From contig JANEZZ010001567.1 in assembly GCA_026122225.1 (NCBI GenBank), positions 79,759 to 143,758 of the forward strand: a stretch of 64,000 nucleotides of DNA, read 5' to 3'. The position numbers were made by a program, and so were the translations under genes. Below the pieces are notes generated by a model. That model was not told where the DNA came from. It saw only the letters and a program-made list of their open reading frames with translations, and made no database searches. This stretch comes from Heloderma charlesbogerti. Lineage: Eukaryota > Chordata > Lepidosauria > Squamata > Helodermatidae. Below are positions 21,080-32,879 of this stretch, one piece after another. Each line of letters begins with the position of its first letter. The stretch's first letter is position 1.

Positions 21080-22085
21080 AAAGGAGATCCATAGAAGTCT
21101 CCTAGCTCCTAGGTGGATTAAAGTTGGTTCAGAAGTGCTATTTGACACCAGTGAGGTTAGCAAAAACGAACAAGAATCTATCACTCTTGTGTTGGAGAGG
21201 ATGTGGAATTAACGGTACTCAAATGCATATGTGGTGGGAATGTAGGAGGGTTAGAAAGTTCCGGGACAAGGCATTTCAAGAAATAGAAAGAATTACTGAT
21301 CAAGAGATCTGTAAAACTCCAGAACTAGCTTTATTGAATACGTTTGTAAAAGAAAATAGAGAGATTAGAGAAAAAACATGAATTGGCTTCTTGTTGATAG
21401 CCGCAAGGCAATTAATTGCAAGTAACTGGAAGACAGCCTGGATGTTAACAATATCTATATGGAAAAAGAAAATCTGGGACATAGCAATAAATGAAAAATT
21501 GACACAGAAACTAAGAGTCTACAGAGGAATAAAGAAAAGAGACACTTTCAAGAAGGAGTGGCAAAAACATATAGACTGTATGAAGAGTACTTTGGCCACA
21601 TCATGAGAAGACAGGAGACCCTGGAGAAGATGCTGATGCTAGGGAGAGTGGAAGGCAAAAGGAAGAGGGGCCGACCAAGGGCAAGATGGATGGATGATAT
21701 CCTGGAGGTGAGGGACTCGACCTTGGGGGAGCTGGGGGTGGCGACCGCTGTGTGGGCTGGTCCATGAAGTCACGAAGAGTCAGAAGCGACTGAGCAAATA
21801 CACAACAACATGAAGAAAGAGTCAAATGGAACAACCTTGGTGGAAGCCTATAGAAATCTATGGGACTCATGAAAAGAAGAAGACAATAAGGGAATGAAAC
21901 AGGATGAATTATTGTTCTGGGACAAAAAGAGAAAACAAAGGGAGAAGAAGAATCCTGAAACCGTTTGAGCAGGGAGAGGGATCGGGGAGGGATCTTGATT
22001 CAATATTAACGGGTGTGTGTGTGTTTTTGTTTGTTTTGTAATTTCTTTTGGGGAAAAAAAAGTATCCTAGCTGAAAGGTTGTGTT
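21080..22085 (+). mobile_element. L1 LINE ORF2 3' end, interrupted by an RTE fragment
   Basis: Broken plus-strand frames read APRWIKVGSEVLFDTSEVSK, MHMWWECRRVRKFRDKAF, then ARQLIASNWKTAWMLTISIW and KKIWDIAINEKLTQKLRVYR. This is the cysteine/WW-containing C-terminus of an L1-clade ORF2. The frame is broken near 21215 and stopped near 21380. The alignment leaves L1 at about 21560, where an RTE 3' end sits, and resumes at 21813 to an A-rich end. Confidence 0.75.
21565..21812 (+). mobile_element. RTE-clade (BovB-like) LINE 3' end
   Basis: Encodes YFGHIMRRQETLEKMLMLGR followed by KRGRPRARWMDDI, the RTE C-terminal motif, then the tail 'cacgaagagtcagaagcgactgagcaaatacacaacaaca'. The tail differs from the BovB copies elsewhere (gagtcggacacgactg), so it is a distinct subfamily. 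Inserted in the L1 at 21080-22085. Confidence 0.8.
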
Positions 22086-22299
22086 GAAAGAAAAAGTGTA
22101 GTTGGCTTCAGCAATACTACCTCCTCAAATACGCTAAGACTCTCGGGAAGGCCCAAAGTTACAGACACATCAGGGACAAGGATATATTGACATACAAACC
22201 CTTCCAGAGCATAGCGAAGCTCATAAACACCATATAAATCATCATGACTAATTCTGGTTTTTTTTGTTTCTCATACTTCCATTTATTTTTTATTTGTAA

Positions 22300-22685
22300 G
22301 GAGATTGTTACCTTGCCGTGGTGCTGGAGCTTGAGCACCTCAATGATGCCATGAGCTAAACCATGAAGGGACAGCCAAGATGGGAAGGTCATGGCAGAGA
22401 GGTCAGACTAAATACGACCCCTGGGGAAGGAAACGGCAACCCACCCCAGTATTCTTGCCATGAAAACTCAATGGATCAGTGCAACCAGAGATACGTTGGT
22501 ATACCATCGGAAGATGGGACTCCCAGGTTGGAAGATGGTCGAAATGCTACTGGGGAGGAACAGAGGATAAGTTCAACTAGCCCCAGATGTGATGACGCAG
22601 CTAGCTCAAAGCCGAAAGGACAGCTAGTGGCCGATGGTGCTGGTGGTGAACGATGAATCCGATGTTCTAAAGAGCAACACACCTG
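22300..22685 (+). mobile_element. RTE-clade LINE 5' region fragment
   Basis: Begins 'ttgttaccttgccgtggtgctgg' and contains 'ggaaggaaacggcaacccaccccagtattcttgcc', which is homologous to the 5' part of the full-length BovB (50490-50530). It ends with 'aaaggacagctagtggccgatgg'. It is the 5' end only. The body of the element is missing. Confidence 0.75.
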
Positions 22686-22984
22686 TCAAGGAGGTTGCCC
22701 CTGCTGCCTTCTGAAATCCTCAGGTAGCCAGAATCAACACTCAGACAATAGGGCTCTTTTCCAAGGCTTTATTCCCATTCAATCTAATGACGCTTACAGA
22801 TGCTAATTGCTTGATCCTACGAGTGAGACTTAAGAGAGCTGCCTACTCGGGGGTTCTAACCTTAGGAATTAGTTGATCTCCATTTGGAGGGAAACGCAGG
22901 AAACCTCTGTACTTATGAGCTAGGAGGACTGAGTCTACCCCTCTCCCATGGGGCATCGGGGCGTCGCTGTTGCTGTCGCCCCAA

Positions 22985-24150
22985 GCGGGCTGAGGGCCTC
23001 CCTTGGTAATTGGTTCCATTGTCGTATTGCTCTAACAGTGAGGAGGTTTTTCCTGATGTTCAGCCAGAATCTGGCATCCTGTCACTTGAGCCCATTATTC
23101 CGTGTCCTGCACTCTGGGATGATCGAGAAGAGATCCTGGCCTTCCTCTCTGTGACAACCTTTCAAGTACTTGAAGAGCACTATCAGATCTCTCCTCAGTC
23201 TTCTCTTCTCAAGGCTAAAAATGCCCAGTTCTTTCAGTCTCTCGTCATAGGGCTTTGTTTCCATCTTTGTTGCCCTCCTCTGAACCCTCTCCAGCTTGTC
23301 TGCATCCTTCTTAAGGTGTGGTGCCCAGAACTGGACAAATTACTCCAGATGAGGCCTAACCAGTGCTGAGTAGAGGGGAACTAGTACTTCCCGGGATTTG
23401 GAAGCTATGCTTCTATTAATACAGCCCAAAAGAGCATCGGCTTTTTTTGCAGCCACATCACAGTGTTGGCTCATATTCAGCTTGTGATCGACAACAATTC
23501 CAAGATCCTTCTCGCTTGTAGTGGGGTTGAGCCACATAACCCCCATCTTGTAACTGTGTATTTGGTTTCTTTTTCCTAGGTGCAGAACTTGACATTGATC
23601 CCTATTAAATGTCATTCTGTTGTTTTCTGCCCAGTGCTCCAGTCTATCCAGATCACTTTGAATTTTGTTTCTGTCTTCCAAAGTATTAGCTATCCCGCCT
23701 AATTTTGTGTCGTCTGCAAATTTGATCCGCATTCCCTGCACCTCCTCCTCCAAGTCATTAATAAAAGTGTTGAAGAGCACTGGGCCCAGGACTGAGCCCT
23801 GCGGTACCCCACTCGTTTCCTCTCCCCAGTTTGATAAGGTCCCATTGATAAGCACTCATTGAGTCTGATTCTGTAGCCAACTGTGGATCCACCAGATCGC
23901 TGTTCCATCTAGCCCACTTTGAGCTAGTTTGCTCATCAGGATATCATGGGGCACTTTGTCGGAAGGTTTGCTGAAGTTGAGGCATATTATGTCTACAGAA
24001 TTCCCACAGTCCACAAGGGAGGTGACCTGATCCAAAAATGAGATCAGATTCGTCTGGCAGGATTTGTTCTTGACAAATCCATGTTGGCTTCGAGTAATTC
24101 CTGCATTGTTTTCAAGGTGCCTACAGATGGATTGCTTTATCATCTGCTCC
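22985..24150 (-). mobile_element. CR1 ORF2 fragment, inverted part of a rearranged CR1
   Basis: Minus-strand reverse transcriptase from EQMIKQSICRHLENNAGITR through VPQGSVLGPVLFNTFINDLE and the intact FADDTKLGG box to the ORF2 end ([14 protein letters not shown]). Frames are broken near 23870 and 23860-24000. It stops abruptly at both ends without the CR1 3' tail and is joined directly at about 24150 to plus-strand CR1. Confidence 0.9.
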
Positions 24151-24502
24151 AGAACAAAAAAGCTTTCTTCAGCTACGTGCATAGTAATAGACAGAGGAAA
24201 GAAATGGTGGTTCAACTATTAAATAAGGATGGCAAAATGATAACAGATGACAAAGAAAAGGAAGTGCTCAGTTCCTACTTTGCCTCAGCCTTCTCCCAAA
24301 AGACGGTGTATGAGCCCCCTGGCAAAGGCAAAGTACAGGCTGAAGGGGCAGTATTGCAGCTTGAGATTGGTAGGCATTCAAGACGAGGCTGGACAGCCAT
24401 CTGTCAGGGATGCTCTGACTTACATTCCTGCATTGAGCAGGGGGTTGGACTCGATGGCCTTGTAAGCCCCTTCCAACCCCACTATTCTATGATTCTATGA
24501 CA
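24151..24502 (+). mobile_element. CR1 piece with internal deletion and 3' tail
   Basis: Plus-strand ORF2 text KKAFFSYVHSNRQRKEMVVQ to LQLEIGRH (region between endonuclease and reverse transcriptase) is fused at about 24377 to the CR1 3' UTR (ggctggacagccatctgtcagggatgctctg) and ends in attctatgattctatg (24484-24499). The whole reverse transcriptase is skipped. It lies just 3' of the inverted reverse-transcriptase segment. Confidence 0.88.
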
Positions 24503-24960
24503 TGTGGTTTCTGTGGATGTTTTGGAGCTTATTATATCAATCCCATCTAGTAATGTGTGAGTGGTGAGTTTGGTTGATTTGGATCACTCAGGAGTTGCCA
24601 TTCCAGCCTGTTTTCTGGAATACAGACTATGGCCCAGAACAGCTACTGAAATGTGGTTTACGTGGAAGTTTTGGAACTTTTTACATCTGTCCATCTAGTC
24701 TGGTGTGACTGGTGAGTTTGGTTGATTTGGCTCACTTGGAAGTTGCCGTTCCGGGCCATTTTTCTTCAATGCGGACTATTGCCCGGAACGGATATCAGAA
24801 TGTGGTTTCTGTGGATGTTTAGTTGCTTGTTGCATCTCTGCCATGGAGGTATGTGTGACTGGTGATTTGGGTTGATTTCACTCATTCAGAAGTGTCCATT
24901 CCGGGACATTCTGTTCTGTTCCGGATGTGTTCTGGGTGTTATGGTGTCAATAATAATACA
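24503..24960 (+). repeat. Tandem repeat, ~149-bp period, three units
   Basis: Units start at 24503, 24652 and 24801, each with 'tgtggtttctgtggatgttt', then 'tgtgactggtgagtttggttgattt' and 'ccgttccgggcc'. The array ends with a distinct terminal block ('aatattgcaagggttttagtcttaaaatactg'). The same units, in both orientations, form the fold-back-like structure at 45300-47130. Confidence 0.85.
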
Positions 24961-26285
24961 ATATTGCAAGGGTTTTAGTCTTAAAATACTGTACTGTCAT
25001 CTGTCTGCAGCCTTCATGACCCTTTGGGTCCCTAAAATTTTACTCCAGCGTGCCATTATGAAAGGCTCTGGGACTCCCTGTGGTGACAGTTCGGGGAGTG
25101 CATTCATTCCCCTGCCAGTAGCTGCAGGATCCATGCTACATCGCCTTTCGGCCAAGGCATCCTGTTGCCAACAGGTTCTTCTCCACTGCCTCTGCAGAGC
25201 AATTGCTGAAGGGTTCCATTGGGCCAGGGGCCCCTTCTCCGCATAGCTACAGAATGCTCCTCCCATGAGTACAATACTTGCGGAGGGGGTTAGCTGGATG
25301 GTTGTCGTCCATACTCAGAAGACGATTTTTCCAAGTTCATCCATGTTTCATATGATCTATAAAATCTGATCAACATATCCTACATCTTAGAAAGTGTAAT
25401 GCATGAACTTATTTATTTCTTCTATTACATTCATATCCACCTTTTTTTCCTCCTTAAGGAACCCAACTGGCCCAAAGTCACCCAATGAGCTTCGATGGCT
25501 GAGTGGGGACCAGAACCCAGATCTCCCAACTTCCAGTCCAACACTCTAACCGCTACACCACACTGGCTCTCTGAGATATGAGATAATTACGTGCTGAAAC
25601 CCTGTGTACCCTTATCAGAGAGGCAGATCTGGCTGCAGTAACCAGGCAAATAGATTCTTGTTCGCAAACATGAATTGCTGTCATGGAATGTGTGGACAGG
25701 AGATCATTATGGCATTGTGGTGATACACACTCTTTCAAAAGGGGACAAAACTCGGATGCATTCAGACAAACACAATCTGTTTTATTTAAAGTTCAGAAAG
25801 GTGACCACATGAAAGTATGCGAGAGGTGTGTGTGTGGGAGGGCACAATGCACAGGCCCCACAGGAAATATGGTTACAGGGCAAAATCACTCCTCAAGACC
25901 CTCCCCCAGCACATGCAAACCAACTCTCGGGGTGCTTCCGGATGAGGCTTTTATGGTGCCATCGTCCTGCCCCATTCACTAGATTTTACATGGGGTCCAG
26001 ATGTTGCCATCTTCCGCTTGTAACCCTCCTGTCTTTTCCTACTGCTTTTTTGATCTTTTCTCTTACTGCAGAAAATCCATTAAAGAGTAAAAAACAAAAT
26101 AGCTGCACAATGCCCTTCTGTCTGGAAGCACCCCTTATCAATTATTGACCAAACAAGAACTTGTTGCCACGAGTGATTTACCCAAGAGGAAGCCTTGGGG
26201 GAGGCATTTTGCTGCTAACAGATAGATCTAATAATGCTTAACATTCTAATGAATGAGCCTGCACCGTGACGAAGCTGCCAAAAAA
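24961..26285. other. Non-coding; contains a tRNA-derived SINE at 25405-25570
   Basis: 25405-25570 read in reverse gives a tRNA-like SINE head (agccagtgtggtgtagcggttagagtgttgg) and 'cattgggtgactttgggccagt'. The rest shows no recognised gene or element. Confidence 0.55.
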
Positions 26286-26289
26286 GCCA

Positions 26290-26845
26290 ATATGATCTTA
26301 GGGTGCATTTAATAGAAGCCGAGTGCCCAGATCACAAGTAGTTAGAGCTGGACACTATTCTGTGCTGGTTAGATCTCATCTGGAGCACTGTGTCTCATTC
26401 TGGGTGCCACACATTAAAAAGGATATGGAGAAATTGGAACAGGTTCAGAGGAGGGCAGTGAAGATGGTCAGCTGTATGGAAAACAAGTTCTACGAGGACA
26501 GGATGAAAGAACTGGGCATGTCCAGCTTGGAGAAGAGAAGATGAAGGGGAGACATGACAGCCATCTTCACATATCTGAAAGGCTGCCATGTGGAAGATTG
26601 AGCAGGTTTCCTCTCTGTGGCTCCAGAGGGCAAGACCAGAATCAATGGGAGGACAGGGCAGGGAAGCAGATTTTGGCTAAACATTAGGAGCACTTCCGTA
26701 GCACAGCCTGACTGCCTTGGGAGGAAGCGGGCTCTCCTTCACTGGAGGTATTTAAGCAGGGTTGCTGTAGCTGCACTGTGCATCAATCCAGGGATTGGAC
26801 TAGATGATTTGAGGTCCCTTCCCACTGTTTGCTTCTAATGCTAGG
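26290..26845 (+). mobile_element. CR1-like LINE ORF2 C-terminus and 3' UTR
   Basis: Reads [40 protein letters not shown] and [10 protein letters not shown] in one frame, followed by a stop and degraded continuation (AGFLSVAPEG, QPDCLGRKRALLHW). Ends with 'cagggattggactagatgatttg', the 3' UTR of this LINE group. Confidence 0.8.
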
Positions 26846-27770
26846 AACCAGAGCAGGCTCTCACCAAAGCCCTGGAGAGGCAGGAAGAAGTGGCCAAAAT
26901 GCTCCACCTGAAGCCACCCAGGATCTTTGCTGAGCTTCTCTGGGACCAGGAATGTGGCATCCTCAGAAAGCCCCAGGGAGCGGAAGGAGACAGACAGCCT
27001 CTCAGGGCATGTCCCCCTCCTCTGCTCCCTGGAGGGAGTTGTCTGCAGGGTGTGGTCCTTCCCTCTTGGGCAAGGATGTTGGAGCCACTGGAACAGAGCC
27101 GTCCTGGAAGCAGGAGCTTCTGGATCCCAGGGATCCCATCCCAGGCAGGCGCTTCCTGCCAGATGTGCAGGAAGTGGTGACAAAGCTGAGGGGTGGCGTG
27201 GCAGGGCGGGTGGAGCCCCTATGCCGGGAGCGGAGAGGGCATACATGTTGGCCACCATGTGCTATCCCACCTCAAAGACGGCCTTTGTGGGGAGAACTCC
27301 CTGACGGGGTGGCAGGAATCCTGCTGGGGCAACTGAGGGAGGCAAAGGCGAAGAGGGCTGGGGCAGGTGCCAGGGTGGGGGAACAGGGCACCATTTCTTC
27401 CAGCAGCAGCACGCCAGCAGGACCACAGGCCAGGGGTTCTGGGCCAAGGCAGTGCAGGCCGTGGTTGGGCAGAGAGGCACCCACCCCACCTGCCAGGATG
27501 ACGCCGACGTTACCTGGCAGAGCCCACGGAGGACCTGTCCACAGACCCCAAGGCCTGCTGGTCGTCCCGCAGCCAGGTTTGGCCAGACCTGGCTCGGGTG
27601 GCCAGGGAAAGGCTCCACTGCCCACCGACCAGTGTCCCAAGCAAGAGGGCGTTCTCTGTGGTGGGCGACGTGGTGACAGCCCACCACTCCTGCTTGGACG
27701 CTGCCTGAGTGGAGCAGCTGGCCTTCCTCCAAGTCAGCCTGCCCCTGCTGGGATGCCCACCCTCCAGCCC
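26846..27770 (+). pseudogene. hAT superfamily transposase relic
   Basis: The clearest part is about 27578-27740, which reads DLARVARERLHCPPTSVPSK, then RAFSVVGDVVTAHHSCLDAA, a stop, and VEQLAFLQVSL. This is the C-terminal dimerisation region of hAT (ZBED/Charlie-type) transposases. Further upstream, YMLATMCYPTSKTAFVG (about 27240-27290) matches the conserved 'LAT.LDPR.K' motif. The three frames mix, and stops occur, so it is inactive. The ends and any inverted repeats were not located. Confidence 0.75.
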
Positions 27771-29025
27771 TCGGGCGAGTGGGCGGCACACTCCCTCACC
27801 CTGCTCTTTCTCCTAATTTGGGTAGCTTTTTTGTCTTTATTTGAGTCAGGCAGGGCATCACATTTTATATTATTATTATTATTATTTTATTTTGGCTGCG
27901 CTTTCAGTACAGTAACTCAGCTCTGAATGAACCGAAGGGGATGCTCCTAGCATCTCTGTGTCTTCCTCCGACGTCGCAGACGTCCGCCCGCATGGCATGG
28001 GTCTGCTATGTGGATGGGCCCGCCTGGCAGGGCTGCTGTGTTTCCTTCCTGCCTCAGTGAAGACAACTGCCGTCATTATTGTCCAGGTGCCCGCCTTGCA
28101 TGGGTGGATTTCTGCTTTCAGTGCTGCTGACCCCCAGGCCCCTGCTTGACTCTGCCCATGGGCTGCCCACTGTGCTTTGCCCTGGGCCACCCTCAGGCCC
28201 TCCCTTGCCACCCCCCCTTTCTGGCTGGTGCCCCTGTGCCCCTGGTGCCTTCCCTGGGCACTGACCTGTTCTCAGACTTGCTCCATGGCTGCCCCAGTGC
28301 TGGGCCTGATCTCGCCATGGAAGACAGACATGTGGGGACAACGGTCATGCCAGAGAGGAGGGGCGGGCCCCCCTCCGACACGCTCACTGTCAACGTGGAG
28401 GGTTTCTCTCTCTCCCGGCTGCTTCTGGGTTCTCCTCCAGACCCTTCAGGGAGCTAAAATGGCAGCAGCGGCAGCAGGAGGCAAAGGGGCCTTTCTGAGC
28501 ACCCCCCCACCAGTGTCCAGTGCTGTTGATGCTGGTGGGTGCTGAGCCTGGGTGAGGGAAGGGGGCAGCAGCCAAGGGGGTCGCTCTGAGGGGCTGGCAG
28601 GGGGGGCACTTATGGGTGGGGCCCGACTGGGGCTGGAGTTGCAGGCACAATTAATGGGAGAGGAGAAGGACGGGTGGGGCCACTCCCATAACTTTCGGCA
28701 GTGAGACAGGGAGACCAGAGACTACTGCGGGGGGGGGGGGGGCTTAAAAAGCTCCTGATGGGAAACCAAATCCACATAAAAGACCCCCTAATTTGGTCAG
28801 AAGCTCCACTCCAAATGACTGGGTGTGGTGGGGTCTCCCTTGCTCTCTCTCATCAAAGGGGGATGCCTGAATTCCAGGACTGGGGGGGGGGGATAACAAA
28901 CTTCATACAAAACGAGAATGCAAGACGTCCCTGGCGGAATGAGGCCCTGACCCCATTCTGCAAAAGGGGGCCAGTTTGGATGCGTTTTCCTCAAGCTGGT
29001 CAACACCTCAACAGTCAGGAAGGGA
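27771..29025. other. Non-coding, GC-rich stretch
   Basis: No gene recognised. Contains an ATT repeat at 27867-27890 and G runs at 28729-28742 and 28882-28892. Long frames on both strands lack any recognisable domain. Confidence 0.4.
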
Positions 29026-29739
29026 TTGTTGTTGTTGTTGTTGTTGTTGTTCAGTCGTGTCCGATTCTTTGTGACCCCCTGGACCACAGCACACCAGGCC
29101 TTCCTGTCCTGCGCTTTCTCCCGGAGCGTGCTCAAGTCCATATTCATTGCATCGGTGATGCTACCTAGCCATCTCATCCTCTGCCGTCCCCTTCTCCTTT
29201 GGCCTTCAGTCTTTCCCAGCATCAGGGTCTTTTCCAGAGAGTTTTCTCTTCGCATTAGGTGGCCAAAATAGTTGAGCTTCAGCTTCAGTATCTGTCCTTC
29301 CAAGGAGCACTCAGGGTTGATTTCCTTGAGGATGGACTGATTTGACCTCCTTGCAGTTCAGGGGACTCGTAAGAGTCTTCTCCAGCACCACAGTTCGAAA
29401 GCATCGATTCTTCGGCGCTCAGCCTTCCTTATAGTCCAGCTCTCACAGCCATACATTACTACTGGGAAAACCATAGCTTTGATTAGACGGACCTTTGTTG
29501 GCAAGGTGCTGTCTCTGCTTCTGACTATGCTGTCTAGGTTGGCCATAGCTTTCCTCCCAAGGAGCAAGCGTCTTTTAATTTCATGGCTACAGTCACCGTC
29601 TGCGGTGATCTTGGAGCCCAAGAAAATAAAATCTGTCAGTGCTTCCATTTCTTCCCCTTCTATATGCCAGGAAGTGATGGGGCCAGATGCCATGATCTTC
29701 GTTTTTTTAATGTTGAGTTTCAAACAAGCTTTTGCACTC
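29026..29739 (-). mobile_element. BovB LINE 3' end, 5'-truncated
   Basis: Begins (in + coordinates) with TTG repeats and 'ttcagtcgtgtccgattc', and encodes on the minus strand the region from KACLKLNIKKTKIMASGPIT to the terminal RRRGRQRMRWLGSI. It joins arm 2 of the inverted duplication directly at about 29740. Confidence 0.92.
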
Positions 29740-30864
29740 ACGGCGGGGGTGGGGTGAGGGAGAGATATAATTTCTTGGCAGAATTGGGTATTTGCAGGCA
29801 CAGCTGCCCCTTCTGAGGGGAACAGTCCTGCCAGGGTTCAGACGCATAGGTGCAGGGGGTGTTGAACAAAGGCCACCTCTCCAGGTCGGGCATTTCCAGA
29901 AAGGGATGTTCTTCTTGCCCCTCTTTTTGGTGGGCAATGGCTTTGAAAATGACACACCGGTGGCCCTAGGCAAGAAACCCGAGAAGGGTCCCTTATTTCA
30001 GACACACGTTCCTTCCTGTCCGCAGCGCAGACCTTGCGCTCTGGTCCCCCGGTGCTCAGGCCTCCTCGGTTTTCCCAAAGACAACTCCTGCTTCGCTCAG
30101 TGTCACGCACACCGCTCTCCACCAAACATGTTCCTTTTTACTAGAATGTTTGCCTCTCCAATCCAGGTGAGAAGGGATCACGGACACGAACTTCGGAAGC
30201 ACCCTTCCCCAGCCCGGCACCCCCAAGTTGTGTGGGGTGGCTGTGCTGGCTGAGGATGATAGGAGTTATAGTTCAACACATCGGGAGGGTGCCCAGTTGG
30301 GGAAGGCTATAATAGGACACAGGAAGTGGCCTTGCACAGAGTCAGACCCTTGGTCAACCTAGCCCAGTATTGCCTGCACTGACTGGCAGCCGCTGTCCAG
30401 GGTTTCGGGCAGAGAGAGAGAGAGAGAGAGACAGAGGCCTTTCCCAGCCCTGCCTGGAGATGCTGTGGCAGATTCAGCCTGGGACCTGTTGTATTCTGAG
30501 CAGGGCCTCCAGCACTCAGCTACAGCCCCTCCCCTAAAAGCAGAGGGGGATGATTTTTTTCAATGCCCTTCGACTAAATCTTGCAATTTCCTGCAACTCC
30601 AGCAACTGCAGCTTCAGTTAGCCATCAATCAACTTAGAGTGGAATCCGCATGCAGGTCTCAGGGATGCTGCTCAGGACACCCAGCAAGCCGCTCCGGGTG
30701 AAGGCAGGCAGTGACTCTCACAGCCTTTCAGGAAGGGGGTTGTCTGTGTTGTCCGGCCAAGTGAAGAAGAGAATCTGACCCCTTTTCGGCTGTTGATCAG
30801 AAATCCAGGAAAGAGAGGAAGGAAACGGATCTCCTCTGCACTTGGCAGGATGATGCCCACCCCA

Positions 30865-31085
30865 TCGACTCCCTCCCACCCACGTGCCCCAAAACAAGCT
30901 CAAAGGCAAAGCTGGCTGATCTTAGCAGGAGGAGGTCCAGCTGCAACCCTCTTTCTCTTTTCAGTCTGCAGTTTTTCAACCCCTTCAGCTCGGCATCTTC
31001 AGTGGAAAGAAGCGAAGGGCCGAGCTTCATTAGTATAACCAAATGTCCTTTTCTACCTGCACCCCGGAGGACTAGCTGACAAGTG
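30865..31085 (-). CDS. MHC class II beta exon 6 (last codons and 3' UTR), copy B
   Basis: On the minus strand after acceptor ctttcctgacag, the coding part 31085-31072 reads ALVS then TAG (31074-31072) in phase 1. The 3' UTR follows to the left, with blocks shared with copy A ('ctggacctcctcctgc' and onward). I did not identify a sure poly(A) signal, so the left end is approximate. Confidence 0.7.
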
Positions 31086-32183
31086 CTGTCAGGAAAGAGA
31101 GAAGAAAATCAAAATGTGGAGCACAGTGCATAAATACAGAGGAGAAAATAGATGTCTGGGAGCTGTGCAGGAAGGAAAGAAGGTGGGGGACACTGACTTG
31201 CCTTGGGGGGCTTAACCAGTCAACCCCCCTTCCTATTGCACCCCTCAGGTCCCACCACCCACCCACTCAGAATGACTGAGGGACCTTCCAGAATGGCAAG
31301 CTATGCAGGGCAGGGGGCTGCAGCCAAGTGAGGGGGACCCCACCCCATCAGCCTCCTTGGATACTCTGCTGCTGACCCAAAGGTTATGATATTATGACAG
31401 ACCCACTGCAAAGGGGGGGCCCAGAATGAAACTGCTCATCTAGAATGAAAAGCAAGTTTGATTCTATTTATTTAGGGCTTAATTGATACTGGGGATGTAC
31501 CTCACCCTTTGGAAGTGTTAAATTAGCATAGCAAAACTAGGAAGCCTGTATCAACTCCTTGCAGTGGTGAATTGTCATGTTGCTTTTCTTCTGCACATGA
31601 GAGGTTTGCTCAAAGCAGCCCTCACATTTCAGTGCCTTCGGGTCCCTCTGACTGGATTTCCACCCTCTCTATCTGTACCGATCTGTCAGCTGGCTTGCAG
31701 TTACTCTGGCTTCTAATAGTCATAAATGTATCATGATGTCGCTCCATTGTACTGTTCTGGTATTGTTCTTGTTGTTTTAGTAGTTGCAGTTGTGTTTAAT
31801 ATGGTATTTTAAACTGTGATTTTAATATTGTTTTATGTAGACTGCTTGGAGATTGTATTATATTAAACTTTATGTACATTTTAGTAATAAACAAACAAAC
31901 AAACTGAGCATAACCCTTCTCACCTCCAAGGAAGGGGGCTCTGCCCATACACGGTTCTGCCATGGTAACTCTGCACCTCTTCGAAGTGCCGCAGGACGAT
32001 GGTTGTTTCTGCTGCAAGAGACGAACCGCGCAGCTGTGTCTGAACGCCGCAGGGGAGCTGTGCTTGGGAGACTGGCCTTCTGGGCTCATTTTGAAAATCC
32101 GTCAGCTGCTTTGGATGAGTGTTTTTGGAAAGATGGGATAAAAATAAAAACCAAGGAACTGGGGAATTGTGGAGAGACCTCAC

Positions 32184-32207
32184 CTGCAAGCTGTTGGATG
32201 GGAGTAG
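32184..32207 (-). CDS. MHC class II beta exon 5 (24-bp cytoplasmic exon), copy B
   Basis: Flanked on the minus strand by acceptor ctctccctctag and donor gtgagg. Phase 1 translation TPIQQLA. Same size and phase as copy A (16093-16116). It joins in frame with exon 6 (ALVS stop). Confidence 0.75.
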
Positions 32208-32879
32208 CTAGAGGGAGAGAGAGAGAGAGAGGGACACACAGCTACATCCAAGGATGTAAGCGGGGTGCCGCTTACTGGCAGTTCAGGGCCCAGCCAATTA
32301 CGTATGGCTGGGCCCTGAACTGCCCCTCAAATCACAAATGTCTCCTGCTTCTTTTCTCTGCCCATCCAAAATTCAGTATTGTTGCAAAACACAACCTGCC
32401 TTCTCAACCCAGCAGCTGAACTGGCCTCAGCTTGAGGGAAACCTTTCTAAGCAAACCCTCCTCAGAAGCCTCCAGTTGCCCTGGCAGATGGGGTGGCATC
32501 GAAGCACAAGGACCCCTTCCTGGGGTCAATGACTCCCCTGAGAACCTGTGCAGAATCTGTGCAACTCCCAGCCTCTGGATTTTGGGGAGGGGGGGATGTT
32601 GCTCAGTGTCCCTTTGTGTGCAGAAGTTCCCCCCAGGTTCAGTCCTGGCATCTCCAGTTAAGAAAGAATGCCAGGGAGAAGGTGATTGGAGAGATCCTTC
32701 TCTCTCTGCCCAAGACACTGGCGAGCCACTGCCAGTCAGAGCAGGCTGTAATAATACTTCTCATTTCTACAGCACTTTCAAATGATCTAGACCTGACAAC
32801 AACAACCACCCTGTAAGGTGTTATTGTGAAATATGGATTTCAATTTACCCAGGACCACTCAGTTGATCAGGCTGAGAGG

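Larger units (their letters stand above)
29790..32795 (-). repeat. Inverted duplication arm 2 (3' end of class II beta copy B)
   Basis: Reverse-complement counterpart of 15570-20060. It carries exons 5 and 6 of copy B and lacks the BovB and UTR repeat of arm 1. About 10-15% mismatch by eye in the best blocks, with many indels, so the duplication is not recent. Confidence 0.88.

Noticed and set aside
20441..21094. 217-codon plus-strand frame in the CpG-rich block
   Set aside because: Composition-driven, no domain, and runs into the L1 fragment.
24503..24960. CRISPR-like array
   Set aside because: Units are ~149 bp, contiguous and diverged with no spacers, in a vertebrate genome. It is a tandem repeat.
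26952..27926. 324-codon plus-strand frame
   Set aside because: It overlaps the hAT relic in the wrong frame; the transposase motifs lie in another frame with a stop.
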